In this document: positions 1-8,411 of the stretch, in pieces
Position numbering within the stretch: the first letter of the stretch is position 1
How the letters are laid out: each line of letters begins with the position of its first letter
Origin: Halococcus morrhuae DSM 1307
GTDB lineage: Archaea > Halobacteriota > Halobacteria > Halobacteriales > Halococcaceae
DNA length: 37,274 nucleotides
Assembly (NCBI RefSeq): GCF_000336695.1
Contig: NZ_AOMC01000107.1
Coordinates: 214 to 37,487 of the forward strand
Direction of reading: 5' to 3'
Program-made: the position numbers and the translations under genes
Notes under the pieces: generated by a model
Seen by the model: the letters and a program-made list of their open reading frames with translations, nothing else
What the model was told of the DNA's origin: nothing
Database searches by the model: none

Positions 1-171
1 ATCGTGTGTCACGTCGAATCATTGGTTAGAGCCGCTAAGAGTTGTATTCAGCTACCCCACCCCTTCGCTGTCTGTCGATCAACAGAGCAGAACACATCGC
101 TTGAGAGATCCGCTACGGGATTCCGCGTGGAAGTCAGTACGTTTTACCAGCCCACGGGGCTACCGGACACG

Positions 172-1350
172 GTGAAGCGAGTCTGGGACTATCGAGTGAC
201 ACTCGTCGCCCTCTGTACGCTGGCGTTTTTCGCGACGATGGTCGCACGATTGGTCATCAGTCCGGTTGTCCCCGAAATCGTCGAGACGTTCGGCTCGTCG
301 ACCGGTGTTCTCGGACTTGCTCTGACCGGTCTCTGGATGGCGTACGCCTTCGCACAGTTCCCCAGCGGCGTGCTCGCCGACCGATACGGCGAGCGAATCA
401 TCATCCTCGTGGCAGTTGGGCTGACCACGGTTGCGAGCGCTCTGCTTGCGCTCTCGCCGTCGATGCCGGTCTTTCTCGTTCTGACGTTGATCCTGGGTGG
501 CGTTGCAGGACTGCATTACAGCGTTGCGACGACGCTACTGACTCGCGAACTGAACAACATCGGCACCGCGATCGGTCTGCACAACTCCGGGGCACCCTTG
601 GCCGGATTGCTCGCGCCGATCGCGGCGGCCGCCGTCAGCCAGCGGTTCGGCTGGCGAGCGGCGATCGCACTCGGAGCCGTGGCCGCGTTGCCCGTGTTCG
701 TCCTCTTCCGATGGAAGGTACGTCCAACGGAACCGGCACGCCCCGAGCAGCCGATGGGGGATCGATTCGCGCTCAAACCGGTTGTGGAACTGCTCTCCCG
801 GCGGAAGATCGCGTTCACTGCTGTGCTGGCGTTTCTGTTCGAATTCGTCTGGCAGGCGACGGCATCCTTTCTCCCGACGTTTCTGATCGCGTATCACGGC
901 TACTCGGTGACGTTCGCCAGCACGCTGTTCTCGGCGTATTTCGTCATCCAGGGGCTGACACAGCCCGGCGTGGGTTCGCTATCGGATCGGTACGGCCGCG
1001 AGGAGACGGCGGGGCTCTGTGCAGTGCTCGGGATCGGCGGATTCTCGCTGCTTCTCGTTGGATCGCGATTGGCGGTGCTTCTCGTCGGCATCGTTCTCGT
1101 CGGCGTTTCGATGGGCTGGGGCGCAGCACTCCTCCCACGCTTTGTGGACAATCTCTCGAACGAAGAACGCGGCGCTGGGTTCGGTCTCGTCCGGACGACG
1201 TATATGATGCTGAGTGCGACCGGCAGCGTCGTCGTGGGCACGATCGCGGAGACTGCAGGCTGGGGGATCGCGTTCGGCACTTTCGTCGTGTTTCTCTCTG
1301 TGATCTGTCTGTCGCTCGTCGGCAACCGAGTGCTCGATCTCGGTTTCTGA
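172..1350 (+). CDS. MFS transporter, substrate unknown
   Basis: Major facilitator superfamily permease of about 393 residues, expected in the cytoplasmic membrane with 12 hydrophobic helices. The loop after helix 2 carries the family motif A as GVLADRYGER, and a second copy, GSLSDRYGREE, opens the C-terminal half, so both halves of the fold are present. The open frame runs back to base 4, but the first 56 codons lack membrane character. I chose GTG at 172 because a TATA-like gttttacc at 141-148 sits about 27 bases upstream, as in leaderless haloarchaeal transcripts, and the protein then begins just before helix 1. GTG at 127 is an alternative. The gene converges on the glycosyltransferase at 1521-3416. 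Substrate cannot be inferred; the family assignment is firm. Confidence 0.85.
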   Translation: MKRVWDYRVTLVALCTLAFFATMVARLVISPVVPEIVETFGSSTGVLGLALTGLWMAYAFAQFPSGVLADRYGERIIILVAVGLTTVASALLALSPSMPVFLVLTLILGGVAGLHYSVATTLLTRELNNIGTAIGLHNSGAPLAGLLAPIAAAAVSQRFGWRAAIALGAVAALPVFVLFRWKVRPTEPARPEQPMGDRFALKPVVELLSRRKIAFTAVLAFLFEFVWQATASFLPTFLIAYHGYSVTFASTLFSAYFVIQGLTQPGVGSLSDRYGREETAGLCAVLGIGGFSLLLVGSRLAVLLVGIVLVGVSMGWGAALLPRFVDNLSNEERGAGFGLVRTTYMMLSATGSVVVGTIAETAGWGIAFGTFVVFLSVICLSLVGNRVLDLGF

Positions 1351-1472
1351 AACGACGATCCAAACATGACGATCCAGACACGACGATCGATACCGAGAAC
1401 CACCACCGTGTAGTGGACTAACCGATCTGGGCTTCCATCGACGCCTGGAGCGCGCTACCGAATTCCAGAAAC

Positions 1473-1498
1473 GCCACCAACGGGGGTTTGCTGGTGGC
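1473..1498. terminator. Hairpin between convergent genes
   Basis: GCCACCA (1473-1479) and TGGTGGC (1492-1498) form a perfect 7-bp inverted repeat with a 12-base loop between the ends of the MFS gene and the convergent glycosyltransferase gene. Its placement suggests transcription termination for either strand. Haloarchaeal termination relies mostly on U-rich tracts and FttA, so this is tentative. Confidence 0.3.
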
Positions 1499-1520
1499 GG
1501 AATCCGTCACCAGAACGGTG

Positions 1521-3416
1521 CTAGGGCGCGCGACGGCGTGGGGACGTGTTCCGAGACGATCCACACTGTCCGGTCCGGTTCAAGATCAGCGTGTACTGTT
1601 CGGTCCGGAAATCCTGATCGTCGCCGTAGGTGATCGTCCACGGATCGACGCCGGTCTTCAGGAGGTCCAACAGCGACGTCTGGGTCCGTGGCTGTGGCCA
1701 CATCGGGGGTTGCGGGCCGAACTCGGCTGCCACAGTGTAGTTGTACTGTCCGGTGAGCAGACTCCGAACGTGTTCAGCCCGTTTCGGTGTCGGTGATCTG
1801 GGCGGCAGTCCGCGTCTGTACCCATCGGTGGCCGAGTTCTGACTCCCCGATTCCGCCCGGATCGGACTCGCGGTACCGAGGTGGACGAGATCCCAGTAGG
1901 TGAGCTGGATGAACTCCGGGCACCGGGTCGAGAGGTTGTTCATCCATTGGACGCGCGTCGGTGGGTCGGAACCCGCCGTCATCCGCGCTTTGCGATAGCT
2001 GCTGATCTGCATATCGCGGGGGAACGTCGCATCCCTGAACCGTGACCGATACACCTCCATCGTCGCGTTGTCGGGCGCGTTCGCGTTCAGCCATTCCCCC
2101 GCTTCGTCACGCGGTGTGGTGGCGTAGTGAAGGTCGCCGACGCCGGCATACGCGCTGCTCGTCACGAACAGCACTGCGACGAGCGCCCACATGATGCGCT
2201 GGCTGTGACCGCGAAGCCGCGAGAGTGCGGCTGCGAGCAAGAGTGCGAGCAGCGGAAACGTGAGGAGGAGGTGATGCAGCCGAACGTAGCCCCAGCGGGA
2301 GTACACGAGGAGATACATCCCGAGCCCGACGAGCAACAGTACTGTCGCGTCCGCCTCGATCGAACGCTCGCGCAGGCGAGTGATTGCCGCCGCTATACCA
2401 CCGAGCGCGCCGACGAACAACGGAATTCCGAGGCCGTTGAGATAGCCGCGCACCAGCCACCACCAGCTCGGCGCGACCGGTGCAGCCACACCGACCGATC
2501 GCGAACCGCCGCCGGAAACCCGCTCGATGAGCACCTCGGGACCGGCAGCGAGTACCTCGGGAAATCCGACGACGATCGCCCCTGCGCCGCATGCGACCGC
2601 CATGACGAGAAGCCCTGGTTGCAAGAGTGCGTCGCGCGGGTTCACGCCCGGCCTCCGCGCTCGGAGGACGTACGCGAGGCCAAGGAGTATCACGCTCGTT
2701 CCGGCAGTGAGTTTGAACGCGATGGCGATCCCTCCCGCTATACAGCCGGCAAGAAAGACTGCCCTGTCGCCCGTCTCGATGTATCGGAGCGCGAGATAGA
2801 GCACCAGCAGGAGGAAAAACAACGCCGGGATGTCCTCGCTCACCTCGTGGGCCATGATGAGAAAACCCCACGTCAGCGAGAGCAACACGGCTGCCAGCCG
2901 TCCGGTCGTCCGATCGCGCATCGCCCTTCCGAGACGGTAGGTAAGGTAGACACAGCCGACCGCAAGCACGACGGTGAGCAGTCGCGCAAAAAGCAGACTC
3001 CATGTCCAGATCCATTCGGGGGTACCGGTACGAAATTGCCAGAGACCGGCCGTTCGAAGCTGCGGATTGAACTCGACGAACGCGTCGAGCTGTCCCGTCG
3101 CGAGCGCGACGATCGCGACCGGGAGCACGGCGAGCAGATTCACGTAGAGCGTCGCCCCAGCAGGCTGCTGTGCCAGGATCGCCGGCCGAATCGCACCGAG
3201 TCCGGGATCGTCGACGACGGTGCCGATCGCCGCGAGCGCGTCGATCAGCCGCCAGCGTTCGTCGATCGTCGCGAACTCGGGAATCCCGTGCCAGAACCAG
3301 AATCCGGCGAGGACCGTCGCCAAGAGGAGCACGTAGCGAAGATACGGGTCGGTCGTGAGATCGTCGCCGACTCGCTTTTTCGCGCGACCCAGCAGTCCAC
3401 TGCCGATTCCTCGCAT
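1521..3416 (-). CDS. GT39/PMT-type membrane glycosyltransferase
   Basis: A 631-residue membrane protein resembling the dolichyl-phosphate-mannose protein mannosyltransferase (PMT_2/GT39) and ArnT-like families, which transfer a sugar from a polyprenyl-phosphate donor on the outer membrane face. About ten hydrophobic helices fill residues 25-430. The first extracytoplasmic loop carries the acidic pair in FATIDERW that this fold uses for catalysis. A soluble tail of about 190 residues follows. ATG at 3416 lies about 27 bases after a TATA-like ttttaata (minus strand, 3440-3447), so the transcript is probably leaderless. It opens the glycan locus next to rmlA and likely adds a sugar to a surface glycan. 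A 90-bp near-copy of bases 2974-3063 sits beside the mobile element at 17207-17296. Confidence 0.8.
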   Translation of the reverse strand: MRGIGSGLLGRAKKRVGDDLTTDPYLRYVLLLATVLAGFWFWHGIPEFATIDERWRLIDALAAIGTVVDDPGLGAIRPAILAQQPAGATLYVNLLAVLPVAIVALATGQLDAFVEFNPQLRTAGLWQFRTGTPEWIWTWSLLFARLLTVVLAVGCVYLTYRLGRAMRDRTTGRLAAVLLSLTWGFLIMAHEVSEDIPALFFLLLVLYLALRYIETGDRAVFLAGCIAGGIAIAFKLTAGTSVILLGLAYVLRARRPGVNPRDALLQPGLLVMAVACGAGAIVVGFPEVLAAGPEVLIERVSGGGSRSVGVAAPVAPSWWWLVRGYLNGLGIPLFVGALGGIAAAITRLRERSIEADATVLLLVGLGMYLLVYSRWGYVRLHHLLLTFPLLALLLAAALSRLRGHSQRIMWALVAVLFVTSSAYAGVGDLHYATTPRDEAGEWLNANAPDNATMEVYRSRFRDATFPRDMQISSYRKARMTAGSDPPTRVQWMNNLSTRCPEFIQLTYWDLVHLGTASPIRAESGSQNSATDGYRRGLPPRSPTPKRAEHVRSLLTGQYNYTVAAEFGPQPPMWPQPRTQTSLLDLLKTGVDPWTITYGDDQDFRTEQYTLILNRTGQCGSSRNTSPRRRAP

Positions 3417-3596
3417 TGACTCGGCTTATGAGCAACCCGTATTAAAAGCGGGTCATCCTGTCACGGCGACAGCTGGCAACTCGATCGCTCTGCACACCGA
3501 TCGGCAGCCCTCAATCGGATGGACAGTTGTCGTCGTGAATCGTTGTGGCTGCAAGGAACCGCCGCTCCTATTAGCTCGCTCACCGTGTCGCCGGCA

Positions 3597-4673
3597 ATGA
3601 AAGGCGTACTTCTCGCCGGAGGCAAGGGCACCCGCCTCCGCCCGATCACGCATACCGGCCCGAAACAGCTGGTGCCGGTGGCGAACAAGCCCGTCATCCA
3701 GTACGCCATCGAAGACCTCAAAGCGGCTGGCATCACCGATATCGGCGTCGTCCTCGGGAACAAGGGACGCGAGGCGATCCGGAACTATCTCGGTGACGGT
3801 GCCGACTTCGGGGTCGATATCACGTATATCGTGCAGGGCGACCCGCTCGGGCTCGCCCATGCGGTCGGCTGTGCGCGCGAGTTCGTCGATGGCGACGATT
3901 TCGTCGTCTATCTCGGCGACAACATGCTCAAACAGGGCATCTCCGCTCTCGTCGAGAGCTTCGAGCGCGGCCAGTACGATGCGGGTATCGCCCTCCAGTC
4001 GGTCGCGGAGCCGGAACAGTTCGGCGTTGCCGACGTCGATGGGAACGGCGACGTCACGCGACTCGTCGAAAAGCCCGACGAACCGCCGAGCGATCTCGCA
4101 CTCATCGGCGTCTACGTGTTCTCACCGGTCGTCTTCGACGCCATCGAACGACTCGAACCGTCGTGGCGTGGCGAGTATGAGATCACCGAGGCCATCGGTA
4201 CGCTGCTCGACGAGGGTCGTGCGATCGACTCGCTCGTCATCGAGGGTTGGTGGAAGGATACCGGCAAGCCGGCCGACGTGCTCGAAGCGAACCGGTTGGT
4301 CCTCGACGATCGGCGGGACGAGACGCCGCCGATCGATATCGAGAGCGACGCGGAGACCACCGGCTATCTCGACGTTCACGACGCGGCGACCATCGAAGAG
4401 GGGGCAGTCGTTCGTGGCCCGGTGTCCATCGGCGCGGACACGACGATCGAGGCCGGTGCCTACGTCGGGCCGTACACCTCGATCGGCCCGAACTCGACCC
4501 TTCGGAACGTCCATATCGAAAACAGCGTGATCGTGGGTGACTCGTCCATCGCGACCGATGGCAAGATCGTCGACAGTCTCATCGGCCGTGGTACGTCGAT
4601 CGGCAGTGCCGACGGACTGCTTCCCGAGGGTCGCCGGCTGGTCGTCGGCGAGAACTCGAATCTCGATCTCTGA
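3597..4673 (+). CDS. rmlA: Glucose-1-phosphate thymidylyltransferase (long RmlA)
   Basis: Nucleotidyltransferase making dTDP-glucose from dTTP and glucose-1-phosphate, the first step of dTDP-rhamnose synthesis. The N-terminal signature LAGGKGTRLRPIT (residues 6-18) is the nucleotide-binding loop, and KQLVPVANKP follows. After residue 240 come hexapeptide-like repeats (GPVSIGADTTIEAGAYVG) that build a left-handed beta-helix. This gives the 358-residue long form of RmlA rather than the roughly 290-residue bacterial form. The frame is open upstream to 3519, but ATG 3597 starts exactly at the conserved MKGVLLAGG, and ctattag at 3568-3574 is correctly spaced for a leaderless start. Close long-form relatives can use UTP, so nucleotide specificity is not proven, but rmlBCD alongside support dTTP. 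Confidence 0.9.
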   Translation: MKGVLLAGGKGTRLRPITHTGPKQLVPVANKPVIQYAIEDLKAAGITDIGVVLGNKGREAIRNYLGDGADFGVDITYIVQGDPLGLAHAVGCAREFVDGDDFVVYLGDNMLKQGISALVESFERGQYDAGIALQSVAEPEQFGVADVDGNGDVTRLVEKPDEPPSDLALIGVYVFSPVVFDAIERLEPSWRGEYEITEAIGTLLDEGRAIDSLVIEGWWKDTGKPADVLEANRLVLDDRRDETPPIDIESDAETTGYLDVHDAATIEEGAVVRGPVSIGADTTIEAGAYVGPYTSIGPNSTLRNVHIENSVIVGDSSIATDGKIVDSLIGRGTSIGSADGLLPEGRRLVVGENSNLDL

Positions 4674-4741
4674 GACCGCGTCCCGTCACGCTCGCGGCCC
4701 GTCTCGCATCGAGCCATCGATATCGCACGGAGCGCTAGGGG

Positions 4742-5647
4742 TCATAGCGCATCGGCGATCGCGTCGAGATCGTCGGCGAGCGCTGGCTGGTCACGGTCGA
4801 GTACGTGTTCGACCTTCTCAACGTCGAGACAGGTGTGCAGCGGTCGCGTTGCGGCACGGTCAACGGCCGACTGTGACCCTTCGGCCAACAGTTCCACGGG
4901 CACGTCCATGGAGCGTGACGCATCGAGTCGCTCCCTGATTCGCTCGCCGAATTCGTACGGCGTGATACACGATCGACTGGCGATATGAACCGTCCCCGTG
5001 ACGTCTGCTGCAAGGAGATCGATCAGCATTGTGGCCGCCTGCCCGGCCCTGCTCGGCGTCACGGTCTGGTCCGTGAACAGCGGGATCGACTCCGCTTTGC
5101 GGAGACGATCGCTGACCCACGCTGGAAAGCCGGTGAGTGTGCCCGTAGCGCCGTGGGTTCCGTAGACGAACGAAAGCCGGGCGAGAAGGGCTCCGTCGTG
5201 GGCCTTCCTGACGGTCCGCTCGCCGGTGAGTTTCGACTCGCCATACACCTGTTGTGGATTCGTCGGTGCGGATTCGGTGTAGCTCCGTTCGGCATCCCCG
5301 TCGAACACGTAATCGGTCGAAACGTGACAGAACGCGAGATCTCGGTCGGCACAGACACGCGCCAGTTCACCGGGTGCTGCCCCGTTGATGGCGTGGGCGT
5401 GCTCCGGATTCTCTTCACAGCCGTCCACATCGGTCATGGCCGCACAGTTGAGAACGGTATCGAACTCGTTCGCATCGAGTATCGTGGTGAACCGATCGGT
5501 GTCCCGGACATCCAACTCGTGCAGCGGGATGTCGAACGTGGGATCGGTCGAGTGATACGTTCCGGTACACTCCCAATCGCGTGCAAGCGCTTTCGCGATC
5601 ACATTGCTTCCGAGAAGTCCGTTCGCCCCAACGACGAGCAGCTGCAT
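4742..5647 (-). CDS. rmlD: dTDP-4-dehydrorhamnose reductase
   Basis: Extended short-chain dehydrogenase of 301 residues that performs the last NAD(P)H-dependent reduction giving dTDP-L-rhamnose. The N-terminal VVGANGLLGSNV is the Rossmann glycine motif (GxxGxxG). STDYVFDG and the catalytic pair in YGESK (Tyr-x-x-x-Lys) are present and correctly ordered. Length matches the family. The gene faces rmlB across 52 bp and converges on rmlA. A single AT-rich block in the rmlD-rmlB gap is placed to serve both genes. No defect is seen. Confidence 0.9.
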   Translation of the reverse strand: MQLLVVGANGLLGSNVIAKALARDWECTGTYHSTDPTFDIPLHELDVRDTDRFTTILDANEFDTVLNCAAMTDVDGCEENPEHAHAINGAAPGELARVCADRDLAFCHVSTDYVFDGDAERSYTESAPTNPQQVYGESKLTGERTVRKAHDGALLARLSFVYGTHGATGTLTGFPAWVSDRLRKAESIPLFTDQTVTPSRAGQAATMLIDLLAADVTGTVHIASRSCITPYEFGERIRERLDASRSMDVPVELLAEGSQSAVDRAATRPLHTCLDVEKVEHVLDRDQPALADDLDAIADAL

Positions 5648-5699
5648 ACGCGGTACAGCCGATGAAAACCTAAATACATACTGTCACCGACGTGCCTCC
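5648..5699. promoter_or_regulatory. Shared bidirectional rmlD/rmlB core promoter
   Basis: The 52-bp gap between the divergent start codons holds one AT-rich block, taaatacata (5671-5680). The hexamer at 5671-5676 is centred 26.5 bases from the rmlB ATG at 5700 and 26.5 bases from the rmlD ATG at 5647. That is the normal TATA distance for leaderless haloarchaeal transcripts in both directions. One TATA element therefore probably drives both genes, which would make the two initiations mutually exclusive on a given template. Confidence 0.6.
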
Positions 5700-6629
5700 A
5701 TGAGCGTGCTCGTCACCGGTGGTGCAGGGTTCATCGGCTCGAACTTCGTTCGCCATCTCCTCGACGCAACGAACCGATCGGTCATCACTCTCGATGCGCT
5801 CACGTATGCCGGTTCGATGCGTCATCTCGATGCCGTCCTCGACCATCCGCGCCACGATTTCGTCGACGGCGATATTCGGGATCAGTCGTTGGTTGCGGAA
5901 CTCTTCGAAGAGGTCGATAGCGTCGTGAACTTCGCCGCCGAATCACACGTCGACCGCTCGATCGACTCGGCCGAACCGTTCGTTGCGACGAACGTTCAGG
6001 GAACGCGGACGCTTCTCGACGCCGCACGGGACGCCGATATCGATCGATTCGTCCAGATATCGACCGACGAGGTCTACGGTGAGATCCGCGACGGGAAGTT
6101 CACCGAGACGGACCCACTCGATCCCAGAAATCCCTACGCCGCCACGAAGGCGGGTGCGGATCTGCTCGCGTTGAGCTACCACTCCACGTATGACCTGCCG
6201 GTGCTCGTCACCCGTTCGTCGAACAATTTCGGGCCGCACCAGCACTCGGAGAAACTCATCCCCAAACTCATCGACCGCGCGGCACGCGAGGAGTCGCTCC
6301 CGATCTATGGCGACGGGTCGAACATTCGCGAGTGGACCTACGTGCAGGACAACTGTCGCGCGATCCGGACGGTTCTCGACGAGGGAACGACCGGTGAGAT
6401 ATACAACGTCGGCAGCGGTGACGAACGGACGAACCTCGACGTCGCTCGGACGGTGCTCGATGCCGTGGGAGCACCCGAAACCCTCATCGAGTTCGTCGAG
6501 GATCGCCCCGGTCACGACGAGCGGTACGCACTCGATGCGAGCAAGATGGCGACGCTCGGCTGGGAACCGGAGTGGTCGTTCGAAGAGGGTCTCGAACGAA
6601 CGGTCGAACAGACTGTCGGACGGAACTGA
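5700..6629 (+). CDS. rmlB: dTDP-glucose 4,6-dehydratase
   Basis: NAD-dependent dehydratase of 309 residues turning dTDP-glucose into dTDP-4-keto-6-deoxyglucose, the second rhamnose step. MSVLVTGGAGFIGSN is the Rossmann motif. The catalytic region STDEVYGE supplies the Thr-Asp-Glu triad typical of 4,6-dehydratases, and YAATK gives Tyr-x-x-x-Lys. RSSNNFGPHQ and EKLIPKLI are also diagnostic of RmlB. The frame is open from 5604, but ATG 5700 begins the conserved N-terminus and is the right distance from the shared TATA block. The gene is divergent from rmlD and convergent with rmlC. Confidence 0.92.
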   Translation: MSVLVTGGAGFIGSNFVRHLLDATNRSVITLDALTYAGSMRHLDAVLDHPRHDFVDGDIRDQSLVAELFEEVDSVVNFAAESHVDRSIDSAEPFVATNVQGTRTLLDAARDADIDRFVQISTDEVYGEIRDGKFTETDPLDPRNPYAATKAGADLLALSYHSTYDLPVLVTRSSNNFGPHQHSEKLIPKLIDRAAREESLPIYGDGSNIREWTYVQDNCRAIRTVLDEGTTGEIYNVGSGDERTNLDVARTVLDAVGAPETLIEFVEDRPGHDERYALDASKMATLGWEPEWSFEEGLERTVEQTVGRN

Positions 6630-6738
6630 TTGGAACCCGCGAGGTGTAACGTCGCTCGTTGCAGTGGCGTTTCGCGATCCGGTCTTCACGTACTTTCGTC
6701 CGACAGTACACTCCGAGTCGCCCATCGAGACGACCCGT

Positions 6739-7203
6739 CTATCCCTGCAGCGTCTCGTCCCAATCGTACGGGATTTCGTCGGTATCGGGCGGTAGCCGCT
6801 CCTCGTCGGGGTCGTCGTAGTCGTAGAGGTTCGTCGGGAAGTTGATCAGCAACGCGGGTTCGTCCCCGATCGTCTTGAACCCGTGCCAGCAATCGCCGGG
6901 GATACGGACGACTCGCTGGTTGTGTTCACCGATGACGAACGTGTCGAGCTCTCCCTGCGTCGGTGACGGTTCACGATCGTCGTAGATGGCGACCTTGATG
7001 CGTCCCGTCGGACAGACGAAGTGGTCTATCTGGCCCCGCTCGTGGCGGTGCCACGCGCGGACGACGCCCGGATAGCTCATCGAGTAGTAACTCATCGCCG
7101 GATCGGGGTCGTACAGCTCCCAGTCCTCGCGGAAGATCTCGACGAGATGGCCGCGCTCGTCCGCGTTGACCTGCAGATCGCGCGCTGTAACTCCCTCTAT
7201 CAT
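6739..7203 (-). CDS. rmlC: dTDP-4-dehydrorhamnose 3,5-epimerase (RmlC-like)
   Basis: Cupin-fold epimerase of 154 residues catalysing the third step of dTDP-rhamnose synthesis. DERGHLVEIFRED, then YPGVVRAWHRHERGQ with the candidate catalytic His, a strand similar to the RmlC G-x-I-x-V-x-x-Y-D, then SPTQGELDTFVI follow family order. IPYDW near the end matches the usual I-x-W-P region. It is shorter than bacterial RmlC (about 180 residues). A TTG-initiated frame extends to 7221, but ATG 7203 lies about 30 bases from the TATA-like tatttata (minus strand, 7231-7238), so I chose it. The three neighbouring rml genes support the role; another sugar epimerase is possible. Confidence 0.82.
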   Translation of the reverse strand: MIEGVTARDLQVNADERGHLVEIFREDWELYDPDPAMSYYSMSYPGVVRAWHRHERGQIDHFVCPTGRIKVAIYDDREPSPTQGELDTFVIGEHNQRVVRIPGDCWHGFKTIGDEPALLINFPTNLYDYDDPDEERLPPDTDEIPYDWDETLQG

Positions 7204-7314
7204 GGCTGTCCAGACGTCCAATGCTGTGCGTATAAATACTCCGGAGCGATGTCGATGGACATCGAAGATCGTCGGACAGGTAGTTTATTCTCCTTGCCCG
7301 TTCGCGATAGGCGT
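7204..7314. promoter_or_regulatory. Divergent promoters, rmlC and methyltransferase
   Basis: Unlike the rmlD-rmlB gap, this 111-bp gap contains two separate TATA-like blocks. One at 7231-7238 faces rmlC; the other, tttattc at 7284-7290, faces the methyltransferase. Each is 27-31 bases from its start codon, so both transcripts are probably leaderless. Confidence 0.5.
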
Positions 7315-8076
7315 ATGCCGGACGAAGGCCTGCTTCGCCGCTCGCTTCGCCGAAGTGGGGTTCTCGATTGGGTTCGAACGGCGATCGACCGATACAACCG
7401 GCTCTACCGATCCGCACCGTACGACCCCCCAACCGACCACCACGAGTTTCGTGCGGTACGACGTCACTCGCAGGAACCGACCGACATCAGTGACCACCTC
7501 GAACGACTGTTCGTCGAGGCGATGCAGGTCTCTCCCGACACCATCGTCGAATGCGGCGTCCGTAGTGGCGAATCGACGTTCGTCTTCGAGCGCGTTGCAC
7601 GCCTCACTGACGCCGACGTGGTGAGCGTCGACATCGAGGAAACGTCCTACACCACCGACTACGACGACTGGCAGTTCGTCAACGCCGATGATATCGATTT
7701 CGCAGCGGAGTTCGAGGGCTGGTGTGACGAGAACGACGTCGATCCCGCCATCGACGTCCTGTTCGTGGACACGAGCCATCGCTACGAGCACACGCTCGCC
7801 GAGATCGAGGCGTGGTTTCCCCATCTCAGCGAGAACGCAGTCGTCCTCTTTCACGACACCAATATGCAGCGGTTCTATCGGCGAAACGACCGGACGAGAG
7901 GGTTGAGCCCGATCGCGAATCGCGGCGTCATTCGAGCGATCGAGGGCCACTTCGACTGCGACCTCGACGAAACCGAATCGTTCGTCACTGTCCTGGATGA
8001 CTTTGTCTTCGAACAGTATCCTGAGTGTAGTGGCCTCGCAGTCCTCCGAAAACTCGGTTCGACGGCGGCTCCGTGA
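7315..8076 (+). CDS. SAM methyltransferase, CmcI-like, 3' end replaced by IS
   Basis: Class I SAM-dependent methyltransferase of 253 residues similar to the Methyltransf_24/CmcI group, often found in glycan clusters. Motif I is IVECGVRSGEST, VVSVDIEE ends strand 2, and VLFVDTSHRYEHT and VVLFHDTN form the late motifs. The open frame extends upstream to 7021, but that part overlaps rmlC antisense; ATG 7315 has a TATA block (tttattc, 7284-7290) at leaderless spacing. The stop codon TGA (8074-8076) lies inside GTGAA, the outer edge of an IS200/IS605-like right end. The original C-terminus was therefore probably altered or clipped by the insertion. The catalytic core looks complete. A sugar O-methyl role is inferred from context. 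Confidence 0.78.
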   Translation: MPDEGLLRRSLRRSGVLDWVRTAIDRYNRLYRSAPYDPPTDHHEFRAVRRHSQEPTDISDHLERLFVEAMQVSPDTIVECGVRSGESTFVFERVARLTDADVVSVDIEETSYTTDYDDWQFVNADDIDFAAEFEGWCDENDVDPAIDVLFVDTSHRYEHTLAEIEAWFPHLSENAVVLFHDTNMQRFYRRNDRTRGLSPIANRGVIRAIEGHFDCDLDETESFVTVLDDFVFEQYPECSGLAVLRKLGSTAAP

Positions 8077-8102
8077 ACCTGCCTCGGGGTCAAGCCCCGA
8101 GG
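8073..8102 (-). repeat. IS200/IS605-type right-end hairpin, copy 1
   Basis: GTGAAC at 8073 is followed by a perfect 8-bp hairpin: CCTCGGGG (8082-8089), loop TCAAG (8090-8094), CCCCGAGG (8095-8102). Read on the minus strand, the loop contains the stop codon of the decayed tnpB tail and the end reads TTCAC. The same architecture occurs at 37117-37146, and the hairpin recurs at 8681-8701. Confidence 0.7.
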
Positions 8103-8262
8103 CTTCCTGCTTCGGCGTCGGAACTTCCATCGTCCAGCCGAGGACGACAGAGCGGTTCCGGACTCTACGGGCGTTGTCCCTTGCTGGGAGATTCGGACCG
8201 TCCCGGCCCTATCTTGCTGGATGGGCGTTCTGGAACGCGCCACACCGAACGCCGGGGGTTTG
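8090..8262 (-). pseudogene. tnpB: Decayed tnpB 3' end
   Basis: The minus strand matches, with gaps and frame breaks, the last codons and right end of the tnpB at 37134-37274. Shared blocks include atagggcc-like sequence, tccgaatc, acaacgcccgt, and gaagc-ggaagcc before the loop stop codon. A short insertion near 8175-8190 and lost frame show it is not translated as TnpB. Similarity fades to the right of about 8262. Only the tail persists; the nuclease domain is gone. The retained part is the segment that in TnpB elements also encodes the guide-RNA scaffold. Confidence 0.6.
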
Positions 8263-8340
8263 TTCAACCTCCCGTACTTACGTTCTGGCGGGCCACGTGG
8301 CCCATCACGTCCGAACAAAGGTCCAGACAAATAATAAAGC

Positions 8341-8392
8341 TTACTGTAGCTTCAACCGTGAACTAGCCAGTTTACCGTAAGTTATACCGTAA
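8341..8392 (+). promoter_or_regulatory. Promoter and tandem palindromic operators of small RHH gene
   Basis: The palindrome TTACNGTAA occurs as TTACTGTAG (8341-8349), TTACCGTAA (8372-8380) and ATACCGTAA (8384-8392). The last two are centred exactly 12 bp apart and together give outer arms CCAGTTTAC and GTAAACTGG (8368-8376, 8388-8396). The TATA-like ttatac (8382-8387) is embedded in this pair and lies about 27 bases before the ATG at 8412. Binding there should block the promoter, so autorepression is likely. Confidence 0.6.
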
Positions 8393-8411
8393 ACTGGCCC
8401 GTAGATCGTTC

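Noticed and set aside
8077-8411. Short plus-strand open frames over the IS relic
   Set aside because: They cross the right-end hairpin and decayed tnpB antisense, with no coding character.
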